Shown one piece after another: positions 57,422 through 64,000 of a DNA stretch of 64,000 nucleotides (its first letter is position 1; each line of letters opens with the position of its first letter). Position numbers and translations under genes: made by a program. Source of the stretch: Paractinoplanes tereljensis (GTDB taxonomy: Bacteria; Actinomycetota; Actinomycetes; Mycobacteriales; Micromonosporaceae); NCBI RefSeq assembly GCF_016862435.1, contig NZ_BOMY01000031.1, forward strand, positions 124,001-188,000, read 5' to 3'. Below the pieces are notes generated by a model. The model did not search any database and had not been told where the DNA came from. It saw only the letters and a program-made list of their open reading frames with translations.

Positions 57422-60209
57422 CGCCGAGCTTCCCGAAGACCTTGCGCAGGTGCCACTCGACGGTCCGCGGGCTGAGAAACAAAACCGCGCCGATCTCCGG
57501 GTTGGTCCGGCCCGCTGCCGCGAGCCGCGCGATCTGCCCTTCCTGCGGGGTCAATTCCACGCGTACGCCGGGGGAGCTCCGCTTCCGCACGGTCTCCCCG
57601 GTAGCCAGCAGCTCCCGCCCGGCCCGATCGGCGAAGCCCTCGGCCCCCATCGTGGCGAGCGCGTCGTGCGCCGGCCGAAGCTGCTCCCGGGCGTCGGCCC
57701 GGCGGTCGTGCCGGCGCAGCCATTCCCCATAGAGCAGCCGGGCCCGGGCCAGCGGCAGATCGAGCCGGGTGGCGGCAAACTCGGCGACCGCCCGGCGGTA
57801 GCTGTCCTCAACCGTCGCCGCCGCCGGGCTTGCCGCGTCGGCCGGGCTTGCGGCGTCGGCCGGGCTTGCGGCGTCGGCCGGGTTCACCGTGGAAGTCGCG
57901 GTCGTGGCTGCCGGGCCGGCGAGTGCGTCGGCGAGGGCCTGGGTGCCGCGCGCCCAGGGGGTGTCGGCCGGGGCGGTTCGTTCGGCGAGCCGATCGCGGG
58001 CCTTGGCCGCCGCGGCCAGATCGCCGGAGCGGGCGGCGGCCTCGACCAGCTCGGCGAGTCCCCACTGGACCACGGCGAGATCCTCGTGCTCGGTGGCGGC
58101 AGTAGCCGCCGCCAGCGCGGCCTGGTAGTCGCCGAGCCCGTTGAACAGCACCGCCCGGCTGTAGCCGGCGACGCCGAGCAGCCAGCCCATCCCGCCGGCC
58201 CCGGCGTCGGCGGTGAGCGCGTCGATCAGCTCCAGCGCCGGTTCGCGACGGCCCCGATAGGCGGCGAGGATGGCCGCGGCGGCCGGGTGCGGCGACGGGC
58301 CGGTGGCGCGGGCGAGCGCCTCGGCCTCGTCGAGCAGGTCCGACGAGTCGGCGAACCGGCCCGCGTAGATCAGTGCACTGCCGCGGAAGGTCAGCGCGGT
58401 CGGCAGCAGCGACAGCGTGCGGCCGGCCCGGGCGAAGGCAACGGCCCGTTCGGTGAGGTCGAGGAACCGCTCGTCGTCCCACACCTCGTGGACGAACAGC
58501 CCGGCCATCCAGAGCAGGTCGAGGTCCTGATCCGGCGTGATCGCGTCGAGCGCCGCCCGAAACAGCGGCACGGCGGCCGCCTGCCCACACCCGTGCCACG
58601 CGATCAGCGCGGCCAGCACCCGCCCGGCCGGATCGTCACCGGCCGCTGCCGCGCCGGCAGCCTGGCGCAGGTTGTCGCCTGAGGTTGCGGTGGTGGCGGC
58701 GTCGATGGCCAGGCGTAGGTCGTCGCCGGCGAAGCGGCCGGCGTTCAGGGCCGCGCCGATCGCGGACACGAACGTCTCGCGGGCTGCCGCCGGGTCCAGT
58801 TCCGCCAGCCGGGCGGCGGTCGCCAGCAGCGGCGGGACCGCGGCCCGGCCGGTGTTGACCGCGAACGCGACCCGGGCGCGCAGCCGTTCGACCGCGGCCT
58901 GCCCGGCCGGGTCGAGCGGGCCCAGTTCGGCGGCGGCGAGCAGGGCGGGGACCTGGGCGAAGGCGCCGGAGGCGAAGCGGGCTTGGGCGGCGGCCAGGGT
59001 GCGGGCGGAGCGGGTGCCGGAGTCGAGGGTGAGTTCGGCGGCGCGTTCCAGGAAGGCCGCGGCTGCCGCCCGGCCGCCGCGGGCGAGGGCCCGGTCGGCC
59101 GAGCGTTCCAGTTCGGCGGCGACCTCCTCGTTCGGGCCGACGGCGGCGTGCGCGCGGTGCCAGGCCCGCCGGTCGGGGTCCTGGTCGGCGTCGGTGACCT
59201 CAGCCAGCGCGGCGTGCACGGCGCGCAGCTCGGCCGGGTCGGCCGCGTGCCAGGCGGCCGCGCGGACCAGCGGGTGCCGGAACCGTACTCGGGCACCCAG
59301 CTCGACCAGGCCGGCGGTTTCGGCCGGTACCGCCGCCTCCGGGGCGATGCCGAGCACCGCGGCCGCCCGCCAGAGCAGCGGCACGTCGCCGGTCGGCTCG
59401 ACCGCGGCGGCCAGCAGCAGCCTCCGGGTGTCGGCGGGCAGGGCCGCGATGCGCCGCTGGAAGCCCTCCTCGACCCGGTCCTGCAGCGGGGTCGCGGTGG
59501 GCGTGCCGAACCCGAACGCCAGCTCGGCCGGAGTGCGGTCGCGGGGGAGTTCGAGCAGGGCCAGGGGGTTGCCGCGGGTCTCGGCCAGGATCCGGTCGCG
59601 GACCCGGGCGTCGACCAGACCGGGCAGCACCGAGTCGAGCAGGGCGCGGGCGTCCGCGTCCGGCAACCCGGCTACCGGAAGCTCCGGCAGGCCGTTGAAG
59701 GCCTCCCGGGCGGCGAAGACCAGGGCTACCGACTCGGCGTCGAGGCGGCGGGCTACGAAGGTCAGGACTACCTCGGACATGCGGTCGAGCCACTGGGCGT
59801 CGTCGACCACGCAGAGCAACGGGCGGTCGGCGGCGGCCTCGGCCAGCAGGCCGAGCACGGCCAGGCCGACGATCAGGGCGTCCGGTGGGCGGCCGGCGCT
59901 CAGGCCGAACGCGGTGGCCAGGGCGTCGCGCTGCGGGTCGGGCAGCCGGTCGAGGTGGCCCAGCAGCGGGGCGCACACCTGCTGGAGTGCGGAATAGGCC
60001 AGCTCGGTCTCCGGCTCGACGCCGGCGGCGGTGACCACCCGGCCGGTCCGGGCCTGATCCACCAGGTAGTCGAGCAGCGCGGTCTTGCCGGCGCCGGCCT
60101 CGCCGCGCAGCACCAGGACCCGGCTGCGGCCGTCCTGGATGTCGCGCAGCAGGCGGTCGAGCGTCTCGAGTTCGCGCCGCCGCCCGCGCAACTGATGATC
60201 CTTGGCCAC
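57384..60209 (-). CDS. Large ATP-binding LuxR-family regulator (LAL/MalT-like)
   Basis: A 941-residue regulator: an AAA-type ATPase domain with Walker A GEAGAGKT (residues 36-43) and Walker B-like [12 protein letters not shown], a long helical TPR-like middle, and a C-terminal LuxR helix-turn-helix ([45 protein letters not shown]). LAL proteins are typically activators of secondary-metabolite or sugar genes. The GTG at 60209 is chosen because the domain begins at once ([14 protein letters not shown]). An ADAASP repeat interrupts the TPR-like region. Its target is not evident; the divergent SRPBCC gene is the nearest candidate. Confidence 0.9.
   Translation of the reverse strand: [941 protein letters not shown]
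57823..57888 (-). repeat. 18-bp coding tandem repeat (ADAASP)
   Basis: Three 18-bp units (57823-57840, 57841-57858, 57859-57876), consensus GCCGGGCTTGCGGCGTCG on the plus strand, plus a partial fourth, encode repeated Ala-Asp-Ala-Ala-Ser-Pro in the LAL regulator. The first unit differs by one base. The repeat makes a flexible linker and is a likely length-variable tract between strains. Confidence 0.8.
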
Positions 60210-60248
60210 GGGCCGGAGCCTACCGAGGCGTCCTCCGCACCCTGGCCC

Positions 60249-60279
60249 CCTCGCCCCAGGGACGCACCCTGGGGCGAGG
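60249..60279. promoter_or_regulatory. 13-bp perfect stem-loop in a divergent promoter
   Basis: CCTCGCCCCAGGG and CCCTGGGGCGAGG pair perfectly around ACGCA. The 31-bp element lies 39 bp upstream of the LAL regulator start and 29 bp upstream of the SRPBCC gene. Located between two divergent starts, it is more likely an operator or leader hairpin than a terminator. Confidence 0.55.
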
Positions 60280-60308
60280 CCCGGGCCGGTGGCGGTGAAG
60301 TAGTGGGC

Positions 60309-60752
60309 ATGACGACGATCCATTTCACCGAGACCACCACCGCCACCCCGGAGCAGTTCCTCGCCGGTCTCACCGACTTCGGGCCGGGGCGGGAGAAGCT
60401 GTTCGGCAACAGCGCCGCCGCCTACCTGAAGGTGCACGCCCAGGGGCCGGACTGGGCCGACGTCACCGAGGGGTCGGGCGGCGTCTGGGAGCGGCTGCAC
60501 TACGACTGGTCGGACCCGCGCAAGATCGTGATGACCACCACCGACTCGAACATCTGGGGTGGCCGGTCGGGGCACACCTACACGCTGACCCCGCAGGGTG
60601 GCGGCGTCACCCGGCTGGACGCGGTGGTGGTGCGCGACGGCAAGAACTTCAAGGGCCGGGTGACCGGTCTGCTGCTCGGCACGGTCGCCAAGGGCGCGCT
60701 GGGCAAGGCTCTGGCGAATACCGTCAAGGCCATCGAAAGTACGCCCTTGTGA
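60309..60752 (+). CDS. SRPBCC-family protein
   Basis: A 147-residue START/Bet v1-like protein: HFTETTTATPEQFLAGLTDFGPGREKLF at the start, a beta-rich middle (WERLHYDWSDPRKIVMTTTDSNIWGG; HTYTLTPQGGGVTRLDAVVV) and the long C-terminal helix (GALGKALANTVKAIES). Such proteins bind hydrophobic ligands or act as cyclases or carriers; no ligand can be inferred. It is divergent from the LAL regulator and followed 41 bp later by a universal stress gene. Confidence 0.8.
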   Translation: MTTIHFTETTTATPEQFLAGLTDFGPGREKLFGNSAAAYLKVHAQGPDWADVTEGSGGVWERLHYDWSDPRKIVMTTTDSNIWGGRSGHTYTLTPQGGGVTRLDAVVVRDGKNFKGRVTGLLLGTVAKGALGKALANTVKAIESTPL

Positions 60753-60793
60753 TCTTTCCGGGACGGGACGACTCTGGACCCGAGGAGGCGGCC

Positions 60794-61570
60794 ATGAACG
60801 TCACTCGGATAGTGGTCGGGGCCAACGGATCTTCCGGCTCAACCGCGGCGGTGCGCTGGGCCGCGGTCGAGGCCCAATTGCGCGGCAGCGAGCTGCGGGT
60901 GGTGATCGCCCACCCGCGCCGGCCGTCCGGCCACGCGGAAACCGCCGAGGTCCTGCACAAGGCGGTCGGTGCGGCCCGGGCGGTCGCGCCCGGCCTGGAG
61001 GTCCGCGGGGTGGCGATGCCGGGCTACGCGGTTCCGGTCCTGCTGCACGCGGCCGAGGACGCGGTGCTGCTGGTGGTGGGGGAGCACAGTGGCGGCCGGA
61101 TGCTGGGCGCGCCGGACGACTCGGTCGGCAACCAGGTGGCCACCCAGGCGCGCTGTTCGGTCGCGGTGGTGCGCGGCCGGCCCGACTGCGACTCCGGGCC
61201 GGTGGTGGTCGAGGTCGCCGACGAGCCGGGCAGCGACGCGGTGATCGGCCGGGCCTTCGAGGAGGCCGCCCTGCACGGCACCGAGGTGCTGGCGGTCACG
61301 GCCGGCCCTGACCGGCGGGGCGTGGCGGCCGAGGTGCTGGGCACCGAGATGGACAGCCGCCTCGACCCGTGGCGGGCGAAGTTCCGCAGCGTGCCGGCCC
61401 AGCGGGCGTACGTGAACGGCCGCCCCGACCGGGTGATGGTGGACAGTTGCCGGCAGGCCCGGCTCGCGGTCGTCGGCCCGCACCGGCAGGGCTACCCGGG
61501 TGCGCTGCTCGGTGCGGTCGGCACCCGGCTGCTGCGCCGGGCCGACTGCCCGGTGCTCATCGTCCGATGA
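60794..61570 (+). CDS. Universal stress protein, two-domain
   Basis: A 258-residue protein with two UspA-like domains. The first begins RIVVGANGSSGSTAAVRWAAVEAQLRGSELRVVIAH, with the usual Asp replaced by Asn in GANGS, and the second ends LAVVGPHRQGYPGALLGAVGTRLLRRADCPVLIVR, holding the ATP-binding G-x9-G(S/T) pattern in altered form. A GAGGAGG site precedes the ATG at 60794. It is probably a stress or dormancy protein. Its end overlaps the convergent immunity-gene candidate by 14 nt. Confidence 0.87.
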   Translation: MNVTRIVVGANGSSGSTAAVRWAAVEAQLRGSELRVVIAHPRRPSGHAETAEVLHKAVGAARAVAPGLEVRGVAMPGYAVPVLLHAAEDAVLLVVGEHSGGRMLGAPDDSVGNQVATQARCSVAVVRGRPDCDSGPVVVEVADEPGSDAVIGRAFEEAALHGTEVLAVTAGPDRRGVAAEVLGTEMDSRLDPWRAKFRSVPAQRAYVNGRPDRVMVDSCRQARLAVVGPHRQGYPGALLGAVGTRLLRRADCPVLIVR

Positions 61571-62213
61571 TCACGTCGCCGAGGTCCACCCCGGAGACCT
61601 TGGCGTAATCCTTGGCGAAGTGGCTCACCGCTTCGCGGAACGGGTCGCCCTCGCGGTCGAGCACGTCGAGGGCGCGGCGTTCCAGGGCGGTGTCACCGGT
61701 CAGCCGGGCGTAGGTCAGGGCCTTGGCGGTGCGGCCGGGCAGGCCGTTCGGCCAGAGGCTGGCCCAGAGTTCGCCGCGGTGGATGTGGTCGCCGGCCAGC
61801 AGCAGGCGGCCCAGGTCGGCCCGGTCGACGACGAACCGCACCGAGCCGGGCGCGTACTGCCGGACGTCGGCCATGAACACGCTGGCCGGCAGCTCGGCCC
61901 GGGTGGCCGGCCACGGATATTCGTAGAGCGCCGGGACGCCCGGGATGCCGGCCCGCACGGTGGTGCGGTCGGGCCGCCAGATCTCCACCCGCACCCCGCC
62001 CAGCTCGGCCAGCAGCGGGTCGAACTCCTGGTCGACGGCGTCGACGCTCCAGCCGAGCATGCCGCCGCCGCCGCCGCTGCCGATGCTCAGCTCGTGGCGG
62101 ATCGGGCCATGCCCGTACACAAGCGTTTGTTTGCGGGTTTCGACCGGCCCGGGGCCGTCGCCGAGAAGTTCGGCGACGGCCTCGAGCAGTTGTCGTTTGG
62201 TTGGTTTGGCCAT
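61557..62213 (-). CDS. Candidate immunity protein for the adjacent RHS toxin
   Basis: A 218-residue cytoplasmic protein with no recognised family: MAKPTKRQLLEAVAELLGDGPGPVETRKQTLVYGHGPIRHELSIG, then a beta-rich middle (EFDPLLAELGGVRVEIWRPD; VRFVVDRADLGRLLLAGDHIHRGELW). The ATG lies 13 nt after the stop of the RHS toxin gene, on the same strand, with an AGGAAGG site between. This position is where the immunity gene of a polymorphic toxin is expected. Position is the only evidence for the role. Confidence 0.55.
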   Translation of the reverse strand: MAKPTKRQLLEAVAELLGDGPGPVETRKQTLVYGHGPIRHELSIGSGGGGGMLGWSVDAVDQEFDPLLAELGGVRVEIWRPDRTTVRAGIPGVPALYEYPWPATRAELPASVFMADVRQYAPGSVRFVVDRADLGRLLLAGDHIHRGELWASLWPNGLPGRTAKALTYARLTGDTALERRALDVLDREGDPFREAVSHFAKDYAKVSGVDLGDVIIGR

Positions 62214-62226
62214 GACCTTCCTGGGG

Positions 62227-64000
62227 TTAAGGCTTGTCGAGCCAGTTCCAGAAGCGGGTGCCGGGCTTGGGCGGGGTGGCCATGAGCCGCAGGGTCAGCA
62301 GACCGTTCGACTCGTAGTTGTAACCCCACAGCTCGCCGTTGGACTTGCCGCTTCTTCGGAGGTACTTGCCCAGCTGGCGGGTTCCCTTGCGGGCGCCCGA
62401 CTTGGTGTAGGGCTTGAGCTCGACCGGGTCACCGTTAGGGGCCAGGAAGTCGGGCAGGCCGCTTCCCTTGCGGCCCCAGCCCGGGCCCCGGCGGTAACCG
62501 AGGGCCTGGAACGCGGACACCACGGCCGGGCTGGTGTGGGTGGCCTGACCGAGCGCCGCCGCCGGGCTGTTGCCGGACGACAGGTTAGCGCAGGTACAGG
62601 TGCGGCCACTGCCGGGCGGACAGTTGTGGACCAGGACCGACTGGTCGCCGGCCAGCGCGTAGTAGGTGTGGATCTCGTCGACCGTCAGGTCGTAGGTGGG
62701 CTGGTGACCCTGGTAGACCTTGACCGCACCGAGCTGCACGAACGTGCCGGCCGCCGTACGCAGCAGGTCGCCTTGATGAAGATCGCCGGCCTGGACCCAT
62801 TCGCCCTTGCTCGCGACCCAGAACGGGTGGGTGTCGGTGGTGGTGATCTGGTCGGTGCCGATCGACAGGTCGACGAACACCTTGTCGTGGTCGGTGCGGA
62901 TGGTGTGGGTGACCTGCTTGGCCACCGTCTCGCCGGTGATCGGGTCGGTGGCCAGCACGGTGTCGCCCGGCTGGACCTCGTCGATCGCCTTGCTCTTACC
63001 GGCATTGTTGCCGTCGGCGTCGGTGTCACCGAGCAGCACCCGGGTGCCGGCCACGAAGCTGTGGCAGCCGGTCGGCTCGGCCTTGCCGCGCGGAATGTCG
63101 TCCGACGCCGCACCACGCTTCGTCTTGGCCTTGGCCCTCGCGGCCAGGGCTCTAGCGCGTTCCTGGGCCTCGGCCGCGGCCTTCTTCGCCGCCGCCTCGG
63201 CCAGCGCCTTCGCTCTGGCCGCCTTCTCGGCCGCAGCCTTGGCCGCTGCCGCTGCTGCCGCCTTGGCTGCCTCGGCCGCCTTCTCCGCACCGGAGATGAT
63301 CGCCTTGGCCCACTTCAGTTCCGAGAAGAACGTGATGACGGCCTTGCCGGCCCGGTAGATGGCCTCGGCGATCTTCTTGGCCTTGAAGATCTTGCCCCAG
63401 GGCAGTGCGCCGATGATCATCATGGCGCAGGCGCCCAGGTCACCCTTGAGGCAGTTGATGATGTCGTTGATCCCGAGGAACTCCATCAGGATCTGGCCAC
63501 CGGCCTCCAGGATCACGTCGAGCGTGCTCTTGGACTGCAGCTGGTTGGCCTTGGCCAGGTCCTCCGGCGACGGTCCCGGGTCGACGACCGTGGTGGCGTC
63601 GGTCGGGGCCGCCCCGCCGGTGGTGCCGCCCCCGTCGAGCAGGGCGCCGGTCGGGTCCGAGTAGGCGAGCGGGTTGTTCGCCGCGTACACGTAGGAGGAG
63701 GTCGCCTCGGTGCCGGTCGGCAGCGGGTCGCGGGACGGGAACCGCCCGGTGGACGGGTTGTAGTTGCGGGCCCGCATGAAGTAGTTGCCGCTGCCGGTGC
63801 TGGAGTCCTGGTAGGCCCCGTGGAACTGCATCGGGTTTTCCAGGCCTTCGCCGGGAAGCGGCTGGGCGGCGAGCGATTCGCCGATCCGCGGGTTGCCGAA
63901 CGGGTCGTAGTCGTAGCCCTTCTCCAGCGTGCCGGCCGGGGTCAGCATGTTGGCCACGCCGCCGAGCCAGTCGTGCGTGTAGGAGTGGGCGCCGGTCTGC
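62227..64000 (-). CDS. RHS-repeat/Hint polymorphic toxin, C-terminal part (5' end outside window)
   Basis: The visible 590 residues are the 3' end of a larger gene that stays open to the right edge. In order: RHS core (YDYDPFGNPRIG; YFMRARNYNPSTGRFPSRDPLPTG; YVYAANNPLAYSDPTG), a membrane-like segment, an Ala/Lys-rich coiled coil, and a Hint domain (CHSFVAGTRVLLGDTDADG to YYALAGDQSVLVHNC). A toxin tip of about 130 residues follows. The tip contains LPDFLAPNGDPVELKPYT and GTRQLGKYLRRSG, fitting a PD-(D/E)XK nuclease (Asp, then ELK). The Hint domain probably cleaves off the toxin. Contact-dependent competition is the likely role. Confidence 0.88.
   Translation of the reverse strand, partial: QTGAHSYTHDWLGGVANMLTPAGTLEKGYDYDPFGNPRIGESLAAQPLPGEGLENPMQFHGAYQDSSTGSGNYFMRARNYNPSTGRFPSRDPLPTGTEATSSYVYAANNPLAYSDPTGALLDGGGTTGGAAPTDATTVVDPGPSPEDLAKANQLQSKSTLDVILEAGGQILMEFLGINDIINCLKGDLGACAMMIIGALPWGKIFKAKKIAEAIYRAGKAVITFFSELKWAKAIISGAEKAAEAAKAAAAAAAKAAAEKAARAKALAEAAAKKAAAEAQERARALAARAKAKTKRGAASDDIPRGKAEPTGCHSFVAGTRVLLGDTDADGNNAGKSKAIDEVQPGDTVLATDPITGETVAKQVTHTIRTDHDKVFVDLSIGTDQITTTDTHPFWVASKGEWVQAGDLHQGDLLRTAAGTFVQLGAVKVYQGHQPTYDLTVDEIHTYYALAGDQSVLVHNCPPGSGRTCTCANLSSGNSPAAALGQATHTSPAVVSAFQALGYRRGPGWGRKGSGLPDFLAPNGDPVELKPYTKSGARKGTRQLGKYLRRSGKSNGELWGYNYESNGLLTLRLMATPPKPGTRFWNWLDKP

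Overview
The window is high-GC, gene-dense chromosomal DNA with strong third-position G/C bias, frequent GTG starts and many ATGA or longer overlaps between genes. The gene content (paired clpP genes with a ClgR/PopR-type regulator, a rifamycin phosphotransferase behind a rifamycin-associated element, NarL-type two-component pairs, a large ATP-binding LuxR regulator, an RHS toxin) points to a filamentous actinobacterium. Micromonosporaceae, Actinoplanes-like, is my best guess; this is inference, because no rRNA or other taxonomic marker is present. No tRNA, rRNA, CRISPR array or recognisable transposase was seen.

Region by region. 0-6 kb: a CPBP membrane protease, about 0.8 kb of tandem repeats each carrying a long hairpin, an MFS transporter with a 23-unit pentapeptide repeat in its central loop, and rph with its RAE element. 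6-14.2 kb: a peptide-type ABC importer (divergent binding protein, permease, and one 977-residue permease-ATPase-ATPase fusion), then metN-metI-metQ. 14.2-19.4 kb: GDPD, PRC-barrel protein, ClgR/PopR-like regulator facing two clpP genes, a secreted protein and an MMPL transporter. 19.4-22.4 kb: a cluster of very small genes. These are three tandem single-membrane-span micropeptides sharing a GAPxxxGG tail, a 20-residue peptide made of two TWAGPT repeats, a DUF5317-like membrane protein, a Cys/His-repeat protein and a divergent MFS exporter. 22.4-24.4 kb: a lower-GC two-gene module with an ImmA/IrrE-like protein whose zinc motif is broken.

24.4-29 kb: AAC(6')-like acetyltransferase, LysR/SDR divergent pair, NarL two-component operon. 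29-38.5 kb: a SorC-regulated operon (DUF2291 lipoprotein, ribose-type ABC importer, split transketolase, FGGY kinase, TIM-barrel isomerase) whose composition matches transketolase-type D-apiose catabolism. 38.5-41.5 kb: a polytopic membrane protein and an MFS transporter. 41.6-43.8 kb: a large protein with a C-terminal HEPN RxxxxH motif, followed by two broken genes (a LiaF-like tail and an internally deleted azoreductase). 43.8-46.6 kb: MarR, hydrolase, aldo/keto reductase and TetR genes.

46.6-51.1 kb: class A penicillin-binding protein, OmpR-type two-component pair and VanZ-like protein, a cell-envelope block. 51-57 kb: DEAD-box helicase, LigD-type 3'-phosphoesterase, SDR/TetR pair, quinone-oxidoreductase-like protein and ACT-domain membrane protein. 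57-64 kb: LAL-type LuxR regulator, SRPBCC protein, universal stress protein, and at the right edge the 3' part of an RHS/Hint polymorphic toxin with a PD-(D/E)XK-like nuclease tip and its candidate immunity gene.

The most promising places for something undescribed are the micropeptide cluster (19.6-22.3 kb), the degenerate ImmA/IrrE module (22.5-24.3 kb), the HEPN-motif protein among gene debris (41.6-43.7 kb), the pentapeptide-repeat MFS transporter, and the ClpP pair in which one subunit has lost its catalytic aspartate.
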